DNA of 64,000 bases from the NCBI RefSeq assembly GCF_905475345.1, contig NC_066586.1, positions 6,362,400 to 6,426,399 on the forward strand, written 5' to 3'. Positions within the stretch are counted from its first letter, which is position 1. The number at the start of each line of letters is the position of its first letter. Of this stretch, positions 22,501 through 37,435 are shown piece by piece. The DNA is from Vespula vulgaris (Eukaryota; Arthropoda; Insecta; Hymenoptera; Vespidae). The position numbers were made by a program, and so were the translations under genes. Below the pieces are notes generated by a model, which was given only the letters and a program-made list of their open reading frames with translations, did no database searches and had not been told where the DNA came from.

Positions 22501-25500
22501 CTTTCTTCTCTGGACTTTCGACCTTACCCTTTTCCGGTTCCTCTTTTTCTCCCTTTTCTTTCGTTATTTCCATAGTATCTTTTAGTATTTTAGTCTTTTC
22601 AGATTCGGCCTCGTCCAAGATATGCTTTTGTTCGCCTTCACCACTCTGAACAGAGTCCTCGGTATATATCTCTTCCTTTTCAACGATCAAATATTCGTCT
22701 TCTTCCGTTAACTCTTGACTTTCCTTTCGAGAACTCTCCTTCTTTGGTGCATCTTCGATCTCAGCGGTTACGTCTTCCTCCGTCATGTCTTCTTCCTTTT
22801 TATCGGTAGCTTCGGCTGTAATTTCGTCGTCTCCTTCGAAACGATCGTCCTTTCTGGTCTCAATTCTTTCTGCTTTTTGCAGCACTGCCTCGATCTCTTC
22901 AACGACTTCACGTTCTTCTTTCAAGTCAGCTAAAACTTTACTTTCGATGGAATCCAAAGAAATGTCCTCGGACTTTTCGATTAGACTTTTTTCAACGAGC
23001 TTCGCCGTTGATTCCGGTTCGACTCCGGAAGGTGTGGACACTGTCGAAGAATCCGTAGTACCCTTATCTCCCTTCATCTTCCTGATAACACCATCTTTGT
23101 CGGACTTTACCGAAGCAGTCGGTGTACTTCGGGTCGATTTTGCAGGACTACCAGGAACTCTTGCTTTACTTGGGCTAACTGGTTTAGGCCTTCGACTGAT
23201 TGGCTTTCTATCCATTGGCTTTGGCTTAGCCGATACCTTGACAACTGCAACAGGTGCCTCCTTCGCAACTGATTTCTCAATATTCTTTTGCTCCACAACC
23301 TTTCGATTATTCGCATCCTTGGCACTCTTCGCCGGTGCCGTTGATACAGCTTTCGCAGCTGGCCGTCCTCTAGGTGCAGTCTTCGATATTTCTGTTTTAG
23401 TCGCAACACCGTTCAATGTCTTTTTTGGTGTCGTTGGTGACGATTTGGAAGTATCTTTCTTCTCTGAGCTCGGTGCCTTCATCTTTTTTTCCAATGATTT
23501 TACCTTCGATGAAACCTCCGTTTTCATAGCTCTACTAACTTTAGGTTCCTTCGTCTTTTTTACTGGCTCAGCTTTTACTTTCGGTTCTTTCGTAGGAACT
23601 ACTTTCTCTGGTTCCTCCTTGATCACTTCCTTTTTACTAACTTCTTCGTCACGTTTCTCATGTTTCTCTTGTTTTTCAGCTTTCTCAGCTTTAATCGAGT
23701 CTTTTTTCACTTCCTTCTTCGTCTCCTTCAGCTCCTTCTCGATTTTCTTTTCCTTAGCATCGATATCGATCTTCTTGTTCTCCGCCGCTAATTTCTTTGG
23801 TTTATCTTCTATCTTTCTTGGTTTCGATGTTGGTATTATCGGTGTTGATTGGGGTGTCGCTTTCGTCGATATTTCCTCAGCAGCTTTTAGCGCCTTGATA
23901 TCTGGAGATTCTTTTTTCTCTTTCTTAATATCGATTTCTTTCGCTTTCTTTGGTTCCTTCTCGATCAAGCCAAATTTTTGTTTCACTGGCTTGTCCTTCA
24001 AGGTTACTAACGACGTCGACGGCGAGAGACTCTTCGCCGAACAAATTGGATGTTTCAAAAATTCCAAATGTTTTAATCGTTCAAATCCTTCAAAGATTTT
24101 ATGTTGTGGTGTACTTCCGGGGAATAAGATTCTAGTAATGTTATCTTCAGGATTAGCGGGTTGCCAAACTAGTAACGCGCATATTGAGACAAGATTTTGA
24201 ATAGGAAACGTTAAATTATTCGAGTCCTTTTTATGTGTCCCAGCGAATAATTTCACGTCCGACGTATGCCACTTTGCCAAGAATTCTCTCACTTCTCGGC
24301 TCTCCTTGTTCGGGCTTAAAACATACATATCTAAAGTACCATGTCCAACTTTATGATAGAGATTGATTGGATCTGGATCTCTGTAGCATGGATGAGCACG
24401 AAGATTGATGTGTCGAAGATTGACGACCATTTCTTGGCCGACGTCTATCAGATTTAATATCAGAGGATCAATGTCTTTGTCGCCGTCTGGTGAATGAGAT
24501 TGTCTTCTTTCCTGAAAGTCAAAGTCGATATCTTGTTATATTGTACAAAAAAAAAATTCGTTCAATAGATATTGTCAATAAAGATTTTCACTTACAACGA
24601 GGTTGCAGAAGAAATGACCGATCTGTGGATAGACATGCATCTCCTTTTTCTTACGAAGAACACTGGACATGCCGCCGATATTACTATTATTTATCCTAGT
24701 TAACAAAACAGCGTCGAGGCGATCCAAGTGCCTCGTGAAATCCCAAAAGCACGCTTTTCTCGCGAAACCACCGTCGACGAGCATGTTGAAGCCGTTTATA
24801 CCAAAGAGAGCGGCATCACCTTGCCCACCAGGGAAGACGTATAAAGTAGGATGGCTGAACCTGATGTTTCCAACGACATCGGACGGTTCCATCAGTTGGT
24901 CTAATGTTTGAGCGATTAGATATTGCCCGACATAATTCGTGAAGCTCGTGATCGTTGGTACTCCAGCTGTTAAAACATCGTCTGGATTTACTCGAACTCG
25001 GCAAGATCTATAGGAAGGAAAATAAATTATTTTATTGATTTAATTAAGAAAAATATCAACGATTGTCCTTCGTAAAAAATTCTTTTTACCTAGTACAAGA
25101 TTCCTTGGATAATCGAGTAGTTGTCCAATCGCCGACACCCGCACAATGAATATCTACCGTAACGCTATTCTCGTAGGCACGAAGGACTCTTTGCACTTCA
25201 TGTTCGCTGAACGCATCGAGAAAGTCCGCGAGACTAAAGGTTCCATCCTAGATGGACGAAGGACATTGACCAGTGACGATAGTAGATGCAACTTGCGATC
25301 AAAACTCTATCGTTAATCTTGAATGATTTATTACCTGTAGTATCCAGGAACCATTGCCACCGAACGTATATCCAGCATGTATGATGTGTCGATGCTTCGT
25401 GAAACTTGCGAGAAGATTTCGAATGCATTGTAATAACGTATTCGTTTGCGGGTGTATCAAAACCTCGGTAACAAGATTTTCCGTGGCATATTGAATCAGA

Positions 25501-28500
25501 CGTTCTCCTGTACGAAAGGAAATAATCAAAATCAAAATGACACAACATTCAATCAATTTTATCGATTCTCCTTAGATTTAATCTTCTTACCGTTTCGAGC
25601 TTCCTCGCCTTCGGGAGCTTGTGCTATCAACGCTTGCAACTCTTTCTCCAAGTCTACGTGACAGCTGTCTTTGTCCCATGACAGGAAACCTAAAAGCATA
25701 AGAATAACAAAAATAACTAAAGACATTTCTTAGAAGATTCGACAGATTTCATTCGAATGACAAATCGTTCCTTTATTCTTATCTTCTCGAGAAAAATGAG
25801 GTTGAGCTTAGTTCCAACTTCACCATTTTATATCTAATTGTATGTCTGCCTGTAGTATGAACACTGTAGTACTTTCAAAATGTTCGAAATGTTCGATTTC
25901 CTTTTTCCTTTTCATTTAAGCACACGAAAATTGTTTATATTGATCGCCGCTTTGATATTATCAACTCGAAGGAAATAGTAGCGTGTTAATGTCAGTCCCG
26001 CGTCTTGGTTGCATTATAATATTAATAATAATATCATAAAAGTTAGTGCGTTTAACAATAAGATCGAGTAGAATAGTGGGTCATAAACCACGGGGGAGAC
26101 TTTTGCATCGGTTAGGTTTCATAAAGTGACGGCTGTCCGGGAGTTGGATGATGTAAGGTTAAGGTTAAGAAGGTGAGGACTGTCTTAGTAAGATCCATGT
26201 TATAAAGGTACCTCTTGATCGACGTGAAAAAAGTGAAGCAGCAACAGTGCCTTTGAAACAATCGTGAAGTATCACTCGTCTTCACTTTCCTAACAAATGA
26301 ATTCTATCGATTTAAAGATTAAAAAAAAGATTTATTACAAAAGAATTTATTATAATAAATGAATGTTAACTACGAGACAAATTTGAAAATAATTGCTGAA
26401 TCACGAACCAATGCAATTCCAAGTTCGTAATGAGATTAAGGAATGCATCGATCTCGAAACATGGTTAATCTTAAAAGTTGCTAAAGAGGGATATGTTCGT
26501 TCAAGGGGTCGTTCGGTGACGTCACGAACACCGCACCCCGTCACGTGGTTCCTTGCCAGTCAGCAATCGATCGTCGCGTATTCTACACCCACCTTCCGAC
26601 TTCCAAGCCTAACTTGGATTCACTTTTTCACTCGATCAACGTGAATCCAAATGTCCTAATGTATAAATCAAAAAATAAAAAAAGGAAAAAGAAATTAAAT
26701 AAGAAAGGGAAACAAATTTTATTTATAGAAAAACAAAAATACATATATATAAGTACATTTTACTTGTGATATATCGTTCATGTATATATAAAAATAATCA
26801 GCTCGAAATGAAACCATCTTAACTTTTGGCATCACTTTTTCTTTTTCGACGATTTTCTCACAGTTACTCGTTATCACGAACATTGGAATAACGAACTTGA
26901 TATAATTACTTCGTTCGGGTCATTTCCTATAGAATTAAAGGATTGATGAGGCAGGCGAATGGAACGTAGCTGGTTGCTAAGGGAGTTTCGAACGGCTCTC
27001 GCGTAATTCTATACGGTTGTGTATACACATCGGGAGAAAGATAGAGAGAGGAGAGAGAGAGAGAGAGAGAAAGAGTGTCTGACAGCTCCGAGACGTTGCT
27101 TGGCAACTATGGTATCAATCAATGACGAAGACAGACGGGAATTAAGAGATCGTCGGACAATCGGTTAAAAAAAAAAAAGGAAAGGTAATTGTTCCCAAGT
27201 CACATGGAAGATTTTCAATACTCTCCCACAGTTTTAATTAGAACAACCAGTAATTAAGAAAATCGAGTCCCCTTTTTCCATTTGCAATTGTTTATACTTT
27301 TCCTTTGTTTCTTATTAATGATATATCCTGTGCTAATTAGAAGCAATTAAGCGAATCAATTAACTGACATTTCGATTGTAATCAAAAATAATCTTCTCAG
27401 TAATGGAAAATGATCTTCTTTAATAAGAACGAAGGAAGAAATTGGTGATACTACAAATCCTTAAATCGTGATGTACCGACCAACCGTAGTGCTGTGTATG
27501 TCAAATGGATCGGAAGCCCTGGGGGTGATTCAAGAGAAGCCGTGCCTCAAGGGTCATGCCTCTTAATGCTTACCACCGGCCCCCGTCCACTTTATTCGCG
27601 ATAAGTATTCGTCGTATCGAACGTACTAGCTATAGCTATATCTTAGTGTTTTCTTCTATCGACGTTCTCTGAGGATGAACGAGACCGTCGAACTTACAGA
27701 AGCTTTCTTGGTTTAAATGAATCACGACAAAGTAGATACCTTTCGTGCATTTACATAGAAAAGAAATTTTTTTTTTTAAGTTTTATATATCTCATATCAT
27801 CGATTCGATCTATCAAAGGCGGAACACATTTGAAATACCGCAATGCGTTAACTTATTTTATATAATGTTCACAACGACACAGTATTCACGATTGCTCGCA
27901 ATTAGCGAGTGTAAATGTTGCTCGTTAGCTTGGAACCTTTACGAGGGTGAACGCAAGAGAAAGAGAGAGAGAGAGAGAGAGGACGTGTAGGGACAAAACG
28001 TTCGTTCGATGTTACATTCGTGTATATTACGAAACGAGTTCACTAATGATATAAATCGTTTAATCAATGTTCTATCTATATGAATGTACAAACGATACTT
28101 GTCTATAAATACTTATATATATTGAAATATCTATATTTTATTTCATAATAATCTTCCTTGATTCCTGATTAATGATGATAAAAACTCATTAAAGAATATA
28201 CTACTTTTAAACGATAAACACGTATACAATTTTTAAAAAATGTACATTTAAAAAATGAACATATTTTTCTTTTCTTTAAGTCTCTCATTTAGTATTCCAT
28301 TTTAATGTTTTCCATTTTCCTTTCTTTTATTTTTATATTTTTATTCTTTAAGAAAAATCTCTTACACTTTTCCGAACGTATCGACGTACGTAAAATTAAG
28401 GACACGGTCACATTTATTTCCCGTACTATAGCGTGTGACATTATGTTGACGTTTGTATATTCCACATTAAATGGAACGTTGTATCTAAATAGGTGAACAT

Positions 28501-29308
28501 CGAATGAATGAGAAACATACAAAAGCTTCCTACGTCAGTTTCTAATCAGTTGTACTTTCTATCGGTTATAGCTTAAGTTTTTTTAAAATGACATTACTAT
28601 GCAAAAAAGTTCATTCGATTTAGTACATTTCACGACTCGATTATTAATATTAATTCTAATTAATGTCAGATTGTATAAATCGTTTTAATAAACGAGTTAA
28701 AACAATTTTGTAATATACCATTGAACTTATTATTCTCTCTATCTCTGACTCTCTTTCACTCTTAACATCAATAATATATTAATAATTTAATTAACATTTG
28801 ATAAATCATCATAATGTACCGACATGAGATAGAACATTTTTAAATGATCAAATTATCCCCATCTCTCTTACTCTTACAATTAACAATATTAATACCTTCA
28901 ATCGATATAACCAATTAAAAATCATCTCCATGTAACTACATGATTAATCGAGTTACAATACTTTTAAACGTACAATCGAACTATTGCCAATTCTATCGTT
29001 CTTATTATCAATAATATTAACTCTTAAATTAATAATCACGATTGTAAATCGTTTTGACCTATCTAACTTATTTATATCAGTTAGAATATTTCTAATAAAC
29101 TATCGTGATCTCTCTCGCTCTAACGCCTTAGATATAAACGAAGAGGTAAGTAAGTACTTTCAAGCACGAATTCGTGAATTTCTTCGGCAGGCCAAGAAGC
29201 GCATTATGGATTAGTATCCTAAGCTAAGTATAGGACAAAGTCGGCGCGGCTCTTCTTTCTCTGTCGCAAGCTTTAACCCTCTCTTCTCTCTATCTCCTAC
29301 TATGAACA

Positions 29309-29347
<39 letters not shown>

Positions 29348-30199
29348 CTTTCCCTTTCTTCTTCTCTCTTCCTCTCACGAGCTTGCATTTCTCGATTTGC
29401 ATTTGCCTTTTTCATTTCTCTTTTCCTTTTCTTCCCTTTCGAGAAGACGGCGACGACGACGACGACGACGGATGCGGGGAATGCTGGGTTTGGCCCACCT
29501 ATGTTTAGACGTGTTCCTCCCTCCTCTTCCTCTGCCCTCCCCTACGTGCACTTATGCATGGAGGATTCGAGAGAAAGAGTCTATATTTTTTGCAAAAGAC
29601 ATCGTACGGTTTGAAATTTTTTTTTTAACTTTCAAACAACATTCACCAAATTTTTATCGTTTTACTTCGTATCGAAGAATTGATATTATATTTTAATCGC
29701 ATATAAATCAATTTTTTATACGGGTTTACAATAAAAATTATAGGATGAAAGTTATAGTACTATTATGCTATTTTAAGTATAACTTGTATTTAAGAAAAAG
29801 AAAAAAGGAAAAAAGATTTAGAATATGATTAATTTTGTGACGATTAAATGAATTAAATATTGAAAAAAGCAGATATATATGTACAACTTTTGAGTTACGC
29901 ATATAACGTTATCTTATACTACGACGTATATCTTATAAGATATATCTTCTAACTATCTTATAAGACGACGTCTTAATATTATAGTGATGAATCATTATAA
30001 TATTATTGTTAGATAGTATTGTCATAATATAGGATATAAGAGATCGACATATTTAAATGGATAATATTTTTAAAAAGGTATGCATTTATGTATAAAATAC
30101 AATATTAATACTTAATGCAACACTGTTGATATTAAATTTATCATTACAATGATAATTTCTTCATAATATAGAAAATGAAAGATTGATAAGGAGAAAGAA

Positions 30200-30230
<31 letters not shown>

Positions 30231-33200
30231 AAGGAGATGATATATTTTAATAGGATTTTAATAGAATAGGAAATTAATGATTCTACAACATAAGTAATCT
30301 ATTCTGATTTAGAGATATGTTGGCCCTACTAATATTTACAATAGCATATTGATGTATCATACATATGATATCGAGAATATGCATTGGAGATATTTGATGC
30401 ATAAATTCATACATATACAGTGTGTGTATAATATTAGTATAAACATATGTCAATTGTATTATACGTACATACAATTATTCTGTATCTACATAACTCGTTC
30501 AATTAAAATTTACCTCGAGGATAAATATATATTGTTAATTTTGTTTTAATCTTATAATACCTATCACAATTATTTTCTTTCTCGTACAATAATTCATACT
30601 TTGTCGATTGTTAGAAGAGATAAAAACGACGTATACATCTAATTGCATCAGAATTCTACTCGAAATTCACAGAATTTCATCACGTTCAAATGAATCGAGT
30701 AAAAATATGATTTTCAAGCCCTTACTCCTCCTCATTTTAGCAATTGATTGGAAAAAAGTAAGGCATAGACAATTAAGTCGCGTGTAAGTATTAATACTCT
30801 AAGTCTTTTGTCTTATAACAGGGTCAAAATGCCTCCTCGAGAATCGCTGAGACGGCTCTCGGTTAATCGCGTCTAGTGAGAGACTAAAAGAAAAAGAAAA
30901 AAAAATAGGGTCGATCGTTCCTATTTTTTCTGCTTTCTTTTTTAACGAAACTATAGGCGATCCTAAAAGGTGTGACCAGGAATGACCAGGAGAGATCGAT
31001 AAAAGTAAAATCAAGGAGATTCTACACGTTGTAGAAGGCGCGGTCGTATTCCTTCGACTTCGATGGAAGAAAATGAGAGTAGGGTGGAGGGTATAGGAGG
31101 GCGTGAATTGAAACAACAAACGATTTTCTAAAAATAATCATGAAAAGATACCTAAAAAAAGAAAGCAACGTGGCTAGAACGCATAAGAGGAAGGAAGGAA
31201 GGAAGGAAGGAAGGAAGGAAGGAAGGAAGGAAGGAAGGAAGGAAGAAGCAAAGTAAAACGAAAAAAGAAAAAATCATATCTGACATATTGGATTCCATCA
31301 TGAAGGGAATATCACCTGCCAGACATGAGATTCCTCACACTTGTGGTCTATCCAGAAAAGCAAAGTATTTAATAAACCTAACACACAGACATATGTATTG
31401 AGAGTAACTGTGAAAGGATCCGAGTGACGACAAAGAGAACGCATTCGTTATCTCTGAATACGTCTAACGTAGCGTTAAGTGAAACGCTTAATACGAGTGC
31501 ATCATCGTGAATTATATGCATGTGTTCATGTATATGTATAATCTATATGTACCTACGCATATGTTGAATATGCAGGTTTAAGTCCGAAAATGGACGCGGT
31601 GACTCATGAACGCAAAGGTCAAAGGCACATGGATTTTCATAATTATGGAGAACACGATAGGCCATCTCTCAAGTTCTTTGACTAAAGCTTCCCTTGTCTC
31701 TTCCCGTGTATGTCAAAGTGCCTCATCTAGCACTCAACGAACACTCATGTATACCAACGTTGTAACGTTAAGATTCTTCTTGCCCCTTTTTTTATTATTA
31801 CTTGAATCAAAACTGTATTATTATCTATACTATTGTAAAGGATGAGTCCTTTAACGTGTTCATTTTATACAACTTTTATATTATATGTTCTATAAAGAAT
31901 GTTTGAATAAAAAAATTACATGGTTTCAAGAAGGACGTTACATAGTACATTAACTTTTTTCTTTATATCTGAAGATGTTTCAGAAATTTGAAAGTTAATT
32001 ATATTTATTTAAATGGAATGACATATTTTTATAGCAAAATTTAAAAGGATATAATATTCCGTGTTAACATATATTAATTTTACTAGAATTATAAGAAATA
32101 TTATTAGAAAGCATGTATAACTTTGTTATAAAACAATATACATGTAGATGTGAAGTAGAGATGTTAGGTCTCTCGTTTTCTAGGTACTAATCATTTACAA
32201 TCTAACGTTCGTTAAGACTGATTCAATCTCATAACTTACGACAATCGACAAACTTCTTCAGAATATTGCGTGAAAGGAAGTACCAGTTGAAACAAAACAT
32301 TAACGGAGAGATCGTTTAAATTTCATTATTAGTAAGAAAGCTTTTTAAGATCGAGAAGAACGAAATGAAGTTTTATAAAGTTCGAGAGCGTCGTAGAAAC
32401 TTTTGTAAATCGATAAGAGAGAGTCGAATGAAAAGTATATCGAGAATCGTTTGATATAAACTTACGAAAGTTTTACTAGTAAGAATGAGAAGAAGGAAGA
32501 AATGAAAAAGGATAAGAAATATTGATAGAGAGAATAGAGACGTAGACAGAGAAAGACCAAAATCGGTGAACCATGAGTCGAAGGTAACGCGACCTGCTCT
32601 TCCGATGCAAACGTGTCTGAATTACATCGGCTTCTCGCGAGCACTCGGTGTCCACGGTTAACGCGTGACGCGTATCGATTTAACGAGACCCCTTGCTCTC
32701 GAATTTCGAGTGACTAATCGTAAGCTCGATTCAACGAACGAGTATCGTCCAATTCTCGATCTTGTTTCGTCATCCAGTAGGAAATAATTTCTTTCAGAGA
32801 TACTATTCGAAACGATCCGAGAATTATCAGGAAACATAGGAAAATAAAAAAAAAAGAAAATATTGTTCGATAAATCGTAAAAATTTTTAATTGGGCAAAC
32901 GTTGAAAAAAAGTTCATCGATCGGTCGATTAGTCATTGCAGATACATTCGGAGTGTCGTTCTTCTTAGGGGTCAGGTTCAAGAACGAGGTAGTAGAGAAA
33001 CGAAGTCTCGCGACTGGAAGAGAACACGAGCGAGTTCTCGTCGCTCTCTGCCGAATGCCACGATAAAATTAGACACGCTATATTCAGTGTTGCACATACG
33101 GTGAAACTTGCCACGTTGTGAAAGACCTGAAATCTTCTCGATACTCGGCTTCTTATCTCGTAAAATGAACTTGAGATTTTCGAACAAATTTCTTTATCAA

Positions 33201-35833
33201 TTTTCTCTGATCTCTTTTTTTTTCAATCGCCTTTAATTACTCCCATATGTTTAATAATATAATATTCTTTAAACGAGTACCAACTAACATTAGGGTCGAG
33301 GATAATTAACGTTGTACAGGACACTCGTTGAATTATGCAACCGCGACATATCCGCCCACTTGCTTTCACGAGTAAGTACTTCGAACTTCTCTTTCTCTCT
33401 CTCTTTCCTATTTAGAATAAAAGAGAAAAGGAAAAATGAAGAGAATACACCCACGAACTCAGAAGGGGATCGCTATCGCACTGCTCGACAACGTAAAACG
33501 ACGTCTTCCGCTCGACTTTGTACCGTATTTCGCATGATCTATTGAAAGAGAATACAAACCTTCTCCAAGTTTCGATAATAGGACGGAAAAGTTCGAAAGA
33601 CCAATAGGAATTATGAATGATCGCTTAAACGTTTTACTCGAGGTCGGCTGGCGGATTAACATCGGCATCGTGTAACTCCAACTTTCTCGGTGGATCCCCC
33701 ACGTCCTCAATCATGATTCATGCCGACAAGTATGCCTCTTCCTACCTTGCCTCTGTATATACATACGTAAGTATGTGTGTGTATATTCGTCTCTCGCATA
33801 ACGTATGATACTCGTTCAAGCAAACGCGATACACATATTTTTTTTATTCTCAACTTGATTTCAATTTAAAGGGTCGAACATTCGAAGAACTAAGAATGTT
33901 ATATCTGTTCATTTTTCTTTCTTTTTTTGCTTCTTTTTGTTTAAAGAAAAATTCTTTTAATGAAATTCGCATTTCCTCTTCGTTCTTCCTTCCGATGTAT
34001 GTATATATCGTCGTAGGTGTTAGCCTATGAGTCAGCCAAAAAGTTACCGACCAACTAGCAGGTCGTTTGCATTGTGCTCACGGAACATCTTGGGCACGCA
34101 AACGAACGCGCCTAAACGAAAAGGGACTGTCTCCAATGCTGACGCACACGGTTAAATATTCTACGAGTTGATCGTTTATCTCTCTCTCTCTCTCTCTTTT
34201 TCTTTCTCTTTTTCTCTTCATTTATATATACAACGTAGAATAAAACTCGTATGCACGAAAGGGAAGGTATTTTTTCGAGAACGTGCGGAGTTTTTATTGC
34301 ATTTCCCAATGTCCCATTCAATGGCAAATTAGATACTTGTAGAAACACCCAAAAGAGGAAATAGTATGTGTTACTAAATTCGTAACGTGACTGCATGTGA
34401 CACGCAAACTTAGCAGAGGGTTAATTAAAGACTCGAATGATCGTCGAGGGCAAGTTCTTCGAAAAACAAAATGAATCGATATATATGTAGGGATAGACAG
34501 AGAAAGGAGGGAGAGAGAGAGAGAGAGAGAGAGAAAGAGGGAGGATATATACATGTGGAGAAGTGCACTTCGATCGAGTATCGAACAAAATCGTCTAGTG
34601 TACATCTTGAAATCGAACCGTCCGATCTCACGTTACATGGGCTATTGTGCGGTCTTATTGGAGTTCGCGGTGTTCTCTCCGTTCACCTCTAGTTGGATCT
34701 ACGGTAAACGCGATACCTTCAGGAAAATAAAATATAGATAGATAGAAATAGAGAGAGAGAGAAAGAGACGGAGAGATCAAGAAAAGGAGAATCCGAGAAG
34801 ACATAGCTTTTATGAAATGACATTCGATTCTTTCGAACATTTCTCATATCTCACTTATGACAATCCATCAACTTGGAATACACGAAACTGGGCTACTCGC
34901 GATAGAAACTTTTGAAGTAGGTCAGGTCTAGGTGAACGACATGGGTATAACCTTCAAAATGGACTAAGGAATCAGGAAGACTTGACAGAAGATTTTAACT
35001 GAGAGAATTAAAACTTCCTACGATTCTCCAAATCAGACAAGGTCATACTTGAAATGTAAAATTAATAAAAAGAAAAGTGAAAAAGCACTAACGCTGTTAT
35101 CCATTCTTGTATTATGTATCTATCGGCCTTCAGAGTTCCTATATTGCTAAGTTCGAAACTTCTCTGAGAAGGGTCCAAAATAGGGATCTAGGGCGATGAT
35201 GCGATTGTCTTCTGATCCGTAACGCGTGACCTTGGTTAGCATGCAACTTTGGTTTCCCTTATTTTCTAGCGCCGCCCTACTTCTCATTGCAGCCTCTGTT
35301 AATAGGACCACTCACTTACTTCCTCTCTCTCTCTCTCTCTTTTTTCCTCTCTTTCTTTCTTTCTTTCTGTAGAAAAAGTCGAAGAAATGAAACGATTAAA
35401 GTGTCATTGAAGGTAAAAAATGAGAAAAAAGGATGACGAAATGTCATTTCGGTTTAACGACGGTTTTCCTTCCGAGCCGAGTAGATGGATTATTGATCGA
35501 AGTTCTGAGGACTGCGGGAACGTGACCGTAGGCAAGTACCAACGTGCGCATGCCGCATCAACCTACGGAACCTCTCTCTCTCTCTCTCTCTCTCACTCTC
35601 TCTCTCTCTTTTCCTCTCATCCCTATAGAAGTACCCTTTTCCACCCTTCGGGCGCCATCTCTCTCTCGTCCTTTTCGACCTTCCTTCACCTTTCCTCAGG
35701 GATATCCTCAAAGAGAGTCATCTATCTCAGGGAAGACCGTTTCATATTTTAAGAACCTAATCCCTGCCCTATCACTTCTATTCGCGAGAAATTAGAATGA
35801 GACTTTGAATGAAACTTCAATAAAAAGGGATAG

Positions 35834-35896
<63 letters not shown>

Positions 35897-35965
35897 TTTT
35901 TTTTAACTAATTCCTTTTACTCACTTTTCACAGAATGATTGCGTATCTTTTTTTTACTTCCTCTT

Positions 35966-36008
<43 letters not shown>

Positions 36009-37391
36009 TTGTTTCTTTTTTTAGTGAAACTTGTTTTTTTTTTCTTTCATTATTTAACTCTCACGACAGAAGTAGGTATTCCACTTTTTTGTTTCTTTCC
36101 TAAGGCTCAATCGTTCCACTTTCTTCTTTCTTTTTTCTTTCTCCATTCTATATATACTCAATTAACATTTAAAAATGCATGTGATTGCAAAATTATAACA
36201 TATTAATTTTTAAAAAATAGGATATTAAATTTCTTGAATATTGTGTTGTATCTTCCTAACATTAATTTGACCAACTTTTATCCCCAGCCAGTTTATAAAT
36301 TCTATACTTGGGTTTGTTTCATAAAAGTATAAAAAAATCATGTATTAAAGGGTTTACACTTTAAAAACCATAAAAGTTTATAATTAGAACTTTCTTCCAC
36401 ATTCTTCTTTGAAAGAGTAGAGACTTTAAAAAAGAAAGAATTTACCCGGAGGATATTACTCTTTTGAGATTTAAGAACGTCCAATATAACATCCGTTTTC
36501 TATGTCGGCGTAACCTCGACATTTTTATTATCGAGACACGATGTCATTTCTCGTATAAATCTTTGATTTGTTCTTTTTTTTTTCAATAATCGCATTAAAT
36601 CAGATTTATAATAAATGTAATGAATAGGAGAGAAAGAAAAAAATCAGTTCAAATTATTCGCGTGAGAAATGTTAACGAAAGTAATAAGAGGAAAATAAGA
36701 AAAGAAAAAAGAATTAGAATTCAACAATTTACACTGGGCAGTTTACAACTGGCAACTCTATAAAATGAAATTATTTAGCTCGCACGAATTGGCGACGGTA
36801 AATTCTCGCTTAATTAAGTTCTCGCTGTACGTCCCGTTGCCATTTGTTAATTGCAGCCAAGTATTGACATGAGCCCGACGAGGAATTTCAAACTCTGTAA
36901 CTCCGTGTAACTTAATAAAATTGTACACATGAAAAAAAAAAAAAAGAAACCACGAACGAACGTATAATTTAATAACACGAAAACAAATTAACTAATGCGA
37001 ATATGACGGTAGAAATTATTTATAAAAATGCGGCAAAAATTTTCTTCTTGTAGGTGGCCTGAACCATGAGATCGATCGAAATGGAGACGCTATGGTTTAT
37101 TAAATTCAATGTTGAGAATAAATGCAAAGCCCTAGAAATAGAATCAAAGTAAGGTCGGACAAGAAAGATCGATCGATTTCAAATCGAAAGAAAAAGAAGT
37201 AGTCTGGAAATTTGTTAACTTTATTCTTTTCAGATTTTTAACCCTAATTATAGCGTTAAATCAAGCGTTGACACATGAAGACGAGCAAGCATTGACCTAT
37301 TGGTATTTTGGTGAGTCGATAATTCAAACATTGTCGAGTATTATGTAGTCTTGCACGTGAACATGTATGTGTAACAATATATATGTTTGCG

Positions 37392-37435
<44 letters not shown>

